NCBI RefSeq assembly: GCF_000280055.1
Contig: NZ_ALAB01000041.1
Location: 1-64,000 of the forward strand
Length of the DNA stretch: 64,000 nucleotides
Direction of reading: 5' to 3'
DNA from: Alishewanella aestuarii B11
Lineage (GTDB): Bacteria > Pseudomonadota > Gammaproteobacteria > Enterobacterales > Alteromonadaceae
In this document: one piece after another, positions 1 to 6,810 of the stretch
How positions within the stretch are numbered: position 1 is the stretch's first letter
Layout of the letters: each line of letters opens with the position of its first letter
The notes under the pieces: model-generated
What the model saw: only the letters and a program-made list of their open reading frames with translations
The model's database searches: none
Told to the model about the DNA's origin: nothing
Position numbers and translations under genes: made by a program

Positions 1-46
1 AGCCGGAGGTCTGAGCTCTTACCGGTACCGGAGACGTGTGGATAAG

Positions 47-1273
47 TTAGCTAATGGCGAGGTAGAGGGTGCGGCCGCTTAACAGCAGGGTGATAGCCAG
101 CACGCTAAAACCGAGCAGATTTTGCCGTTTGGTATTGCGATAATGCCCCAGCGCTTTGGAATTGACTGCGACTAACAGACAAAGCGTAATGATCGGTAAT
201 AAAATGCCATTGGCGACCTGGGCAAACCAGATCACGCTTAAGGGTTTCAGCCCCAGGCTGGATATGGTAATACCCATTACCATCACCAGCAGCCAGGTCA
301 TGCGAAACTGCTGCGGATTGAGAGCCAATAAGCCTTGCAGCGCATAGGCCGCGGCCAGTGGTGCCGTTAGTGCCGATGATAAGCCTGCGGCCAGTAAGCC
401 CAGCGCCATCAGATAACGGGCACTGGCACCAAACAGCGGCTCCAGCGACAGAGCCAGCTCACCGGCGTTACTAAGCGTCAGTCCTTTACCAAAAAATGCG
501 CTAGCCGCCGTCGAGACTATTGCCAGAGTAATTAGGCCACCCAGCGGAATAGCGGTACGCAGATCGGCGGCAGACTCCGCCAGCGCCTGGGCTTTGTCGG
601 TAGTTTGCCATTTACGGGCCGCACTGGCGGCATGTAAAAACAGCGAGTAGGGCACAACGGTAGTACCAATCAGTGCAATCACCGTTAACGTTGCGCCCTC
701 CGGTAGTTGCGGTACTAAAAGTCCGCGCAGTATGGCCGACCATGCCGGTTGGGTTAGCAGCATGCTGCTGATAAAGGCCAGACTCATTAATAGCACCAGG
801 CCAATTAACCAGCGCTCAATTAACTGATAGCGGCCTTGCCATAGGATCGCCGCAGCGATGGCGCCTAATAGCAAAGCCCAGGGATTCAGCTTGCTGTGCT
901 CTGCCAGCGCAAGTCGCCAGGCGGTATCTCCCCAAATGGCTTCAGCACCCAGGCTGGCACCCGTCAGATTACCGCCCTGATAGGCACTGTTACCCAGCAC
1001 AATAGCGGCAATAACCAGCAGATAAAGTAAGACCCGCAGCAGCGGATGTTGCAGTTGCTGGCGCAAATTCTCACCCAGCCCCCGACCGGTTACGATGCCT
1101 AATCGTGCCGCCATCTCCTGCAAAATCAGCGTTGCTAACACCGAAAACAGCAAGGCCCACAGCAAAGCATAACCAAAGTTAGCACCGGCCAGTGATGCAG
1201 TAACTACGGTACCAGGTCCAATAAAAGCAGCAGTAACCAGGGTGGCGGGGCCAAAGCGGGGGATAAAGCGCAT
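47..1273 (-). CDS. NRAMP-family metal ion transporter, variant lacking canonical ligands
   Basis: A 408-residue hydrophobic inner-membrane protein with about 11 predicted membrane segments and the NRAMP fold signatures in the expected places. The first helix of NRAMP proteins normally carries DPGN; here the stretch reads GPGT (residues 19-22). The sixth helix normally carries MPH; here it is VPY (207-209) within GTTVVPYSLFLH. The protein therefore belongs to the superfamily but lacks the Asp, Asn and Met that bind Mn/Fe in characterised members. Substrate is unknown; proton-coupled divalent cation transport is only the family default. The ATG is followed by a hydrophobic first helix. It is divergent from the S9 peptidase gene, with about 225 bp of shared upstream region. 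Confidence 0.85.
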   Translation of the reverse strand: MRFIPRFGPATLVTAAFIGPGTVVTASLAGANFGYALLWALLFSVLATLILQEMAARLGIVTGRGLGENLRQQLQHPLLRVLLYLLVIAAIVLGNSAYQGGNLTGASLGAEAIWGDTAWRLALAEHSKLNPWALLLGAIAAAILWQGRYQLIERWLIGLVLLMSLAFISSMLLTQPAWSAILRGLLVPQLPEGATLTVIALIGTTVVPYSLFLHAASAARKWQTTDKAQALAESAADLRTAIPLGGLITLAIVSTAASAFFGKGLTLSNAGELALSLEPLFGASARYLMALGLLAAGLSSALTAPLAAAYALQGLLALNPQQFRMTWLLVMVMGITISSLGLKPLSVIWFAQVANGILLPIITLCLLVAVNSKALGHYRNTKRQNLLGFSVLAITLLLSGRTLYLAIS

Positions 1274-1499
1274 AACTCAATCCAAAGATAATTAGTTGCT
1301 TATCATAACCTAAGAATGAAAGGCAAAAGCAATAGTTGAGTTTTTAGTGTGAATAACCGATCACCTGAAAACGACATTCACTAAAATACAGATGTTGCTT
1401 TTTATCCTGTCAAATCGCCAGTTGGCAGGATTTTGCTGCTGGCGCAATTCTCCCTGTGCTAGGGTAAGCACTGCAAAATAACCAGAATAAGTGCTTGCT

Positions 1500-4424
1500 A
1501 TGAAAAGACTTCAATACTCTGTTAGCCGTGTCGCCCTGGCACTGGCAGTCTCGTTTTCCCTTGTTTCCTGTAGTCAGCTTGGAACGACAACTAACACGGC
1601 GCAGCTGCAGCCAAGCGCCGTGACTATTGCGGCCAGTAGCGCCGATGTGACTCATCTTAAACCGTTAAGCCTGAGCGACATTATGCAGTTTCGCGAGATC
1701 AAAGAGCGTGCGGTTAGCGGTAATCAGCAGTGGCTACTTTATACGGCTGAGCCGGATTTTGGCGACAGTACCGGCTATGTGCGGCATTTACTCAGCGAGC
1801 GCGAGTTTAGTATTGAGCGCGCAGATCGTGGCCAGCTCAATCAAACCGGCAGTTTTGCGCTGTTTCGCCAGCAGGCGCCGCTGTTAGCGCGTGAACAAGC
1901 TAAAAACGATAAGGCTAAACGTGATGCCCTAGCGCAGAACGCGGTATTAGTTAATACCACGACTGGCGAGCAGCGGGTATTTACCAATATCGAACGCTTT
2001 AGCTTTACCGGTGCCGGTAACTATGCCCTGTTACTGGCGCGCAAAGCCGATAGCAAAGACAGCAGCCAATTGCTCCAACTGCTGGATTTACAAAGCGGTA
2101 AAGTGAGCGATTTAGGGCAGGTGACAGAGTTTGCTACCGCCAAAGACTCGGACTTAATCGCCCTGGTCATTGAGCAAGCAGGCGTTGAGCAAGCAGGCAT
2201 TGAGCAAGCCACCACTAAGCAAACCACAACAGACAAAGCGGCAAAAAACACCAAACCAAGCCAGCAGGTGTTAGTTTATTTCCCTGCCGAGCAGCGCAGC
2301 CTGACACTTACTGAAGCTAACGCCGACATCAAACAGCAATTGCGTTTTAGCCCGGATGGCCAGCAACTGGTATTTTTTAGCGCTGCTAAAGCCGAAAAAG
2401 GCCAGGAAGTTGCTCAGCAGCTGTGGCATTGGTCGGCTAAAGATTCAACAAACAGTACTAAAAACCCGGCGCGGCCATTAACTGTGGCGCAAGAAGGCTG
2501 GCTGTTAAGCGATAAGCAGGCACCTGAGTGGCGTGAGGATAGCCGGGCGGTACTGTTAGGTTTTCGGCCGCTCGTCGCGCCGACAGTAGAAGCGGAGGCA
2601 CTGGAAAATGACGAGCAGCTGTTTGATTTAGCTCGCCTGGCCGCCGGGCGAAAACTGCAGGTGTGGCATGGTCAGGATCCGCGGATTATCCCGCAGCAAA
2701 AAGCGGAATATCAGCAAGCGCAGCGCCGCACAGCTCCGGCCTTGCTCTGGTTGGATAATAGCAGTGTGGATAACAGCAGCCTGGTAAGCAGCGCCACACC
2801 ACGACTGGTAGCGCTAAGTGCCGATATCGAAGATCGGCTGTATCCATCGCAAAACCCGCAGGCGGCGCTGCTCAGCAATGGCCGACCTTATCTGCAGCAA
2901 CTGACCTGGCAGGGCCGGTTACATGATATCTGGCATGTTAATTTGCACACCGGACAACGCCAGCAGGTCTTTGCCGGCAACCCGTCTTACGAGCGTGCGC
3001 ACCTCTCACCCTCTGGCCGTTATGCGTTGTATCAGCAGCAGGGCAAACTCTGGTTATTCGATAGCAGCGATGGCAGCAAACGCCAGCTGGCTGCGGATAT
3101 TAAGGTGTCCTGGGTTGATGAAATGCACGATCGGCCAGAGCCTGCCGCAGCTTACGGCGTAGCCGGCTGGCTAGCCGATGAATCGGCGGTGCTGGTTTAT
3201 GATCGCTTTGATATCTGGCAACTGGGCCTGAATGGCGACAACCGTAATCTGACGGTAAATGGCCGCGACACAAATTGGCGTTATCGCTTTGAACAAACCG
3301 ATGCCAAAGCGCAGGCTATTGCCGTAAATAGCAAGCTGCTATTACGCGGTTTTAACGAGCAGAGCAAACAAAGCGGTTTTTATCAGCTGAACCTGGCAAC
3401 GGGTGAACGACAAACCCTGATCAGCGGCAATAAGCGCTACGATTTTGTTGAAGCGCTGGAACAGCAGGATGCCTACCTGTTTACCGAGCAGAGCTTTCGC
3501 CAGTTTCCGGATCTTAAACTGGCGAAGCCTGATTTTAGCGAGCCAACGCAGCTAACTAATGTTAATCCGCAGCAGCGCCATTTCGTCTGGGGCGACAGCC
3601 ATCTGATTGACTGGTTTACCGCCGATGGCGAGCGGCTGCAAGGCGTGGTATTAACACCGGATGGGTATGACCCAGCTAAGCGCTATCCGGTGCTGGTGTA
3701 TTACTACGAGCAATTCTCTGACCGTTTGTTTAGCTATAACCAGATGCGGGTTAATCACCGGCCGAACTTCCCGTTTTACTTAGGGCAGGATTATGTGGTG
3801 TTTTTACCGGATATCCGCTTTCGTGAGGGGGCGCCCGGGCCAAGCGCCACCGAATCCTTACTGCCGGCGCTTGACCGCTTAATCGAACTGGGGATTGCCG
3901 ATCCTAAAGCCATTGGTTTGCATGGCCATAGCTGGTCTGGTTATCAAACGGCTTTTGTGATCACCGAAACCGATCGTTTTGCCGCTGCTGTCGCTGGCGC
4001 GCCGGTAGCGAATATGACCAGTGCCTATAGCGGTATTCGCTGGCAAACCGGCCTGGCGCGACAGTTCCAGTATGAAACCGGCCAAAGCCGCATTGGCGAG
4101 TCGATGTTCGACAATCTCAAACCTTATATTGATAATTCCCCGGTGTTTTTTGCCGATAGAATTAACACGCCGCTATTGATCCAATTTGGTGATAAAGACG
4201 GTGCTGTGCCTTGGGAGCAGGGGATTGAGCTGTATTTAGCATTGCGCCGCTTGGATAAAGATGTGGTAATGCTGCAATACGAGGGCGAAGATCACCATCT
4301 GGCGGACTTTGCCAACAAGGTGGATTACAGCATGAAAATGCTGGAGTTTTTTAATCACTACCTAAAAGGCGAACCGGCACCACTGTGGTGGCAGCAAGGG
4401 CAGCCGTATCAGCGCAATGACTAA
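1500..4424 (+). CDS. Prolyl oligopeptidase family (S9) serine peptidase, lipoprotein
   Basis: A 974-residue secreted peptidase. The N-terminus is a lipoprotein signal: MKR, a hydrophobic core, then the lipobox LVSC at about residue 26, so it should be lipid-anchored in the envelope. A long beta-propeller-like region is followed by a C-terminal alpha/beta hydrolase domain. The nucleophile Ser is near residue 811 in GHSWSGY, with the acid in GDKDGAVPW near 898-900 and the His in EDHH near 932. It should cleave peptides after export. I chose ATG 1500 over an in-frame GTG at 1491 because it gives a standard signal peptide. Codons near 2170-2215 contain a short degenerate repeat encoding EQAG-type units. 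A hairpin follows the stop codon. Confidence 0.88.
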   Translation: MKRLQYSVSRVALALAVSFSLVSCSQLGTTTNTAQLQPSAVTIAASSADVTHLKPLSLSDIMQFREIKERAVSGNQQWLLYTAEPDFGDSTGYVRHLLSEREFSIERADRGQLNQTGSFALFRQQAPLLAREQAKNDKAKRDALAQNAVLVNTTTGEQRVFTNIERFSFTGAGNYALLLARKADSKDSSQLLQLLDLQSGKVSDLGQVTEFATAKDSDLIALVIEQAGVEQAGIEQATTKQTTTDKAAKNTKPSQQVLVYFPAEQRSLTLTEANADIKQQLRFSPDGQQLVFFSAAKAEKGQEVAQQLWHWSAKDSTNSTKNPARPLTVAQEGWLLSDKQAPEWREDSRAVLLGFRPLVAPTVEAEALENDEQLFDLARLAAGRKLQVWHGQDPRIIPQQKAEYQQAQRRTAPALLWLDNSSVDNSSLVSSATPRLVALSADIEDRLYPSQNPQAALLSNGRPYLQQLTWQGRLHDIWHVNLHTGQRQQVFAGNPSYERAHLSPSGRYALYQQQGKLWLFDSSDGSKRQLAADIKVSWVDEMHDRPEPAAAYGVAGWLADESAVLVYDRFDIWQLGLNGDNRNLTVNGRDTNWRYRFEQTDAKAQAIAVNSKLLLRGFNEQSKQSGFYQLNLATGERQTLISGNKRYDFVEALEQQDAYLFTEQSFRQFPDLKLAKPDFSEPTQLTNVNPQQRHFVWGDSHLIDWFTADGERLQGVVLTPDGYDPAKRYPVLVYYYEQFSDRLFSYNQMRVNHRPNFPFYLGQDYVVFLPDIRFREGAPGPSATESLLPALDRLIELGIADPKAIGLHGHSWSGYQTAFVITETDRFAAAVAGAPVANMTSAYSGIRWQTGLARQFQYETGQSRIGESMFDNLKPYIDNSPVFFADRINTPLLIQFGDKDGAVPWEQGIELYLALRRLDKDVVMLQYEGEDHHLADFANKVDYSMKMLEFFNHYLKGEPAPLWWQQGQPYQRND

Positions 4425-4446
4425 GCACTAGTTAACATCATCAACA

Positions 4447-4474
4447 CCAGGCGCCAACTCTTGTTGGCGCCTGG
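4447..4474. terminator. Hairpin after the S9 peptidase gene
   Basis: Perfect 12-bp inverted repeat, CCAGGCGCCAAC with its complement, around a TCTT loop. It lies 23 bp after the peptidase stop codon. No T-run follows on either strand, so it is either a weak terminator or an mRNA-stabilising hairpin. Confidence 0.55.
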
Positions 4475-4529
4475 TATAAACCGTAACAGGCATACAGCTT
4501 TCTTAAGTAGTACTAAAGCGCAATACTTG

Positions 4530-4700
4530 CACGGAATGCTGTAACGTAGAGCCGACAGGCATAAGCAGGAAGGTCGCGCGAATCTGTCACCCTGCCAAGA
4601 GCTACTGGCACTGTGAGGTGTCGGGATGGGGCAACAGAAGTCAGCAGAGACCGTAGTCGTGATGTAAAACCGACATCATGAAGGGTTGGACTTGTCACGA
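4530..4700 (+). mobile_element. Probable 5' relic of a group II intron
   Basis: The stretch contains text that I recognise from the 5' non-coding part of bacterial group II introns just before their maturase gene, notably GGGGCAACAGAAGTCAGCAG near 4627-4646. No reverse transcriptase gene and no domain V/VI-like 3' end follow, so the element would be a truncated relic. It begins about 50 bp after a strong hairpin; some intron classes insert after terminators. The identification rests on remembered sequence, not on a fold or a search. Confidence 0.35.
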
Positions 4701-4803
4701 GCGGCAAGTCACACGTGCTCTCGTCATTATTAATCGCGGAGCGGACGTTATTCCGGCAGGAATAAGCTACACTGGTGCAACTTTACCACAGGAGCTGTTA
4801 CTG

Positions 4804-5628
4804 ATGTCTGAAGCAATGCCTGATTCGCCGCTAACGCAGCCGACTTATTTTATCCCACATGGTGCCGGCCCCTGTTTCTTTATGAACTGGAACCCCGCCA
4901 ATACCTGGCAGCAGATGGCGGCTTTTTTAAGCGGTATCGAGTCTGATTTACCAGCGCCGCCAAAAGCCATTCTGCTAATTTCGGCACACTGGCAGGATGA
5001 CGCCTTTGCGCTGACCGCCGCGGCCAAACCCGATCTTATTTTCGACTATTTTGGTTTTCCGGAAGCAACTTATCAGCTGACTTATCCGGCACCCGGCGCA
5101 CCTGAGCTGGCGGCGGCGATTGCCGAACGGATTAGCGCAGCGGGTTTACCCAGCCGGCTGGAGCAGAGTCGCGGTTTTGACCATGGCGTTTTTATCCCGT
5201 TAAAACTGATGTTTGCTAAGGCAGAGATCCCGGTAGTGCAGCTGTCACTGCAACGCGGCCTGGATGCCTCAGCGCATCTGCAGCTTGGCACGGCATTGGC
5301 GCCGCTGCGCGAGCAGGGCGTACTAATCGTTGGCAGTGGCATGAGCTTTCATAATATGCGGGGCTATGGCGATCCCCGCTATACCGCGCCCTCAGAGATT
5401 TTTGATCGCTGGTTAACCGATGCCGTGCAGGCCGAGCCGGCAACACGCTATGCCTTGTTGCAGCAGTGGCAAACGGCGCCCCATGCCATAGATTGCCATC
5501 CGCGCGGGGCCGAAGAGCATTTGCTGCCGCTAATGGTTGTTGCCGGAGCCGCCGGCGCGGCAAACGGCCGTAAAGTGTATTCAGAAAATGTGCTGCGCAC
5601 CCAGTTGTCAGCATTTCGGTTTGGTTAG
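4804..5628 (+). CDS. ygiD: DODA-type extradiol aromatic ring-opening dioxygenase (YgiD-like)
   Basis: A 274-residue cytoplasmic enzyme of the LigB/DODA superfamily, close in length to E. coli YgiD, a 4,5-DOPA extradiol dioxygenase. Visible metal and active-site signatures are PHGAGPCFF near the N-terminus, SAHWQDD, FDHGVFIPL in the middle and GSGMSFHN in the C-terminal half. The physiological substrate is not defined by the sequence. An in-frame upstream start at 4678 would add 42 residues of non-homologous sequence lying in the putative intron relic. ATG 4804 is preferred because AGGAG sits 9 bp upstream at 4790-4794. It is a single gene, and the last chromosomal gene before the accessory island. 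Confidence 0.85.
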   Translation: MSEAMPDSPLTQPTYFIPHGAGPCFFMNWNPANTWQQMAAFLSGIESDLPAPPKAILLISAHWQDDAFALTAAAKPDLIFDYFGFPEATYQLTYPAPGAPELAAAIAERISAAGLPSRLEQSRGFDHGVFIPLKLMFAKAEIPVVQLSLQRGLDASAHLQLGTALAPLREQGVLIVGSGMSFHNMRGYGDPRYTAPSEIFDRWLTDAVQAEPATRYALLQQWQTAPHAIDCHPRGAEEHLLPLMVVAGAAGAANGRKVYSENVLRTQLSAFRFG

Positions 5629-5915
5629 AATGACGAGCAAAGTTGGCTAGCTCGCAGGCAGTGTTGTCCGTTCAGCCAGATACTGAAGTCGGTGGCGCTG
5701 TTGATGGTGGGGGTGCCTGGAGACTATCTTGCTGGCTGCCAATAGAGTTAAAGGCTAAACATTGCAACTAGGGTGTTACTGATCGCGGTTTGGGTATTCG
5801 TATCCAAACAGCTTGATTTTGGCAAAGTTGAAATATTTTGATGCTGACTAATTGGGAGGGGGGCAGCTATGAGCGGCGAGTGTTGATATAGCAAGCAGGT
5901 ATTACGACGAGAAAA
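5629..5915. other. Non-coding left edge of the accessory island
   Basis: No credible gene. The stretch holds an imperfect inverted repeat at 5788-5809 (GTTTGGGTA and TATCCAAAC around TTCG) and a degenerate third copy of the XRE operator half-site near 5880-5896. The left junction of the island should lie somewhere here; I found no copy of the tRNA-Val 3' end that would mark an attachment site. Confidence 0.5.
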
Positions 5916-5933
5916 GTTTGCTATATGGCAAAC
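5916..5933. promoter_or_regulatory. Operator 1 of the XRE regulator
   Basis: Near-palindrome GTTTGCTATATGGCAAAC; the outer six bases on each side are perfectly complementary. It overlaps the predicted -35 element. A second copy lies 39 bp downstream, which suggests cooperative autorepression by the XRE protein encoded next. Confidence 0.65.
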
Positions 5934-5954
5934 ATTGTAGAATAGGCCTATAAT
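5926..5954 (+). promoter_or_regulatory. Promoter of the XRE regulator gene
   Basis: A perfect -10 box TATAAT at 5949-5954 is preceded, with a 17-bp spacer, by TGGCAA at 5926-5931 as a weak -35. It lies between and partly under the two operator copies, 32 bp before the start codon. Confidence 0.65.
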
Positions 5955-5972
5955 GTTTGCTAATTGGCGAAC
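5955..5972. promoter_or_regulatory. Operator 2 of the XRE regulator
   Basis: GTTTGCTAATTGGCGAAC, matching operator 1 at 15 of 18 positions and starting directly after the -10 box, so a bound repressor would cover the transcription start. Confidence 0.65.
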
Positions 5973-5985
5973 ACTGGAGGGTGTT

Positions 5986-6246
5986 ATGGCAACCCGAGTA
6001 GCAATTGGTAAAACAATACGTGCAAGCAGAACCGCCCTTGGCTATACCCAACAGGCGTTGTCCGGACGAACAGGTATTCATAAATCAACCATCTCCGAGA
6101 TTGAAAATGGCCGCTTTAGCGGTTCCTTTGATATTTTTGAACGGGTGCTGGATGCGTTGGATCTGACGTTTGAAGTTACCCCTAAACAACACCGTCTGCC
6201 GGATTGGGATGAACTGGATACCTTGTTCTCGGAGCATGAACAATGA
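5986..6246 (+). CDS. XRE-family DNA-binding protein, orphan HipB-like antitoxin
   Basis: An 86-residue protein that is almost entirely one helix-turn-helix domain: IGKTIRASRTALGYTQQAL, then the recognition region GIHKSTISEIENGRFS. This organisation is typical of HipB-type antitoxins and small autoregulators. ATG 5986 is used because TGGAGG lies 5 bp upstream; the in-frame ATG at 5953 overlaps the -10 box and operator 2. A toxin or kinase partner would be expected immediately downstream, but only a broken recombinase is found there, so it is an orphan. It is probably autoregulated through the two operators upstream. Confidence 0.8.
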   Translation: MATRVAIGKTIRASRTALGYTQQALSGRTGIHKSTISEIENGRFSGSFDIFERVLDALDLTFEVTPKQHRLPDWDELDTLFSEHEQ

Positions 6247-6714
6247 GCAGTCCCAGCTCCCCGTTGTTGTTACCGGCCCAGATCAACACTATTACTGTGT
6301 GTATTGAGGGTAAAGAGGCCGAGGGTTTAGCGCACGATACCATTCAACGGGTATATGGTGCGCTTAAAACAATGCTTAACTATGCAGTGAAAAGAGCTGT
6401 GCTATCTAAAAGCTTGGCATATTCAAAACGCTAATCCCATCAGAGGCCTAGTGTTTCCATCACTAGTTACCGGTAAGCGTCTGGATAAAAAAGCCATGCA
6501 AAAGCCCTGGGCGAAAATTCGTGAGTTAGCCGGTTTACCGGATAACCTGAACTTGTACACTTTGCGGCTTAACTTTGCTAGCCAGTTAATTGCCAAAGGC
6601 GCAGATTTGTTGACGGTATCTAAGTTGATGGCACATACCAATATTCAAACCACCATCAAACACTATGGCCATTTGGTGCAAAATAAAGCTAAAGAGTATT
6701 TGGATTTCCTCTAA
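6243..6714 (+). pseudogene. Tyrosine recombinase (phage/island integrase) remnant
   Basis: Two fragments in different frames. The first (6243-6434) contains a core-binding-domain segment, AEGLAHDTIQRVYGALKTML. The second is open from at least 6424 and runs to 6714 with the end of the catalytic domain: LYTLRLNFAS, LMAHTNIQTT and the tyrosine region KHYGHL. Intact enzymes have HxLRH where this reads YTLRL, and the segment with the first catalytic Arg and the Lys is missing. It is inactive through N-terminal loss, internal deletion/frameshift and active-site decay. It supports arrival of the neighbouring restriction genes on a mobile island. Confidence 0.8.
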
Positions 6715-6763
6715 GAACATGTGTGTTAGATTATTGCCTTAGGTTGCTACAAGTGGTACAAAC

Positions 6764-6786
6764 TTATCTTTAATATTTAAAGATAA
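6764..6786. promoter_or_regulatory. Perfect palindrome in front of hsdR
   Basis: Ten-base arms TTATCTTTAA and TTAAAGATAA flank a TAT centre, ending 24 bp before the hsdR start codon. It could be an operator or a 5'-UTR hairpin affecting hsdR translation. It does not resemble the XRE operators at 5916 and 5955. Confidence 0.5.
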
Positions 6787-6810
6787 ATCATCAGCTTGCG
6801 ATGAGGGATT

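Noticed and set aside
4513-4707. 64-codon open frame on the minus strand
   Set aside because: It lies fully inside the putative intron relic, has no ribosome binding site, and looks like the spurious antisense proteins often predicted in such regions.
5216-5614. 132-codon open frame antisense to the dioxygenase gene
   Set aside because: Arg/Pro/Ala-rich translation typical of an antisense frame in GC-rich coding DNA; the plus-strand enzyme is clear.
5788-5809. HipB-type operator at the island edge
   Set aside because: Inverted repeat GTTTGGGTA/TATCCAAAC is imperfect, isolated from any promoter-like sequence and unlike the two clear operators at 5916 and 5955.
6243-6434. HipA-type toxin partner for the XRE protein
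   Set aside because: The only frame after the regulator matches a recombinase core-binding segment, not a HipA kinase; no kinase motifs are present.
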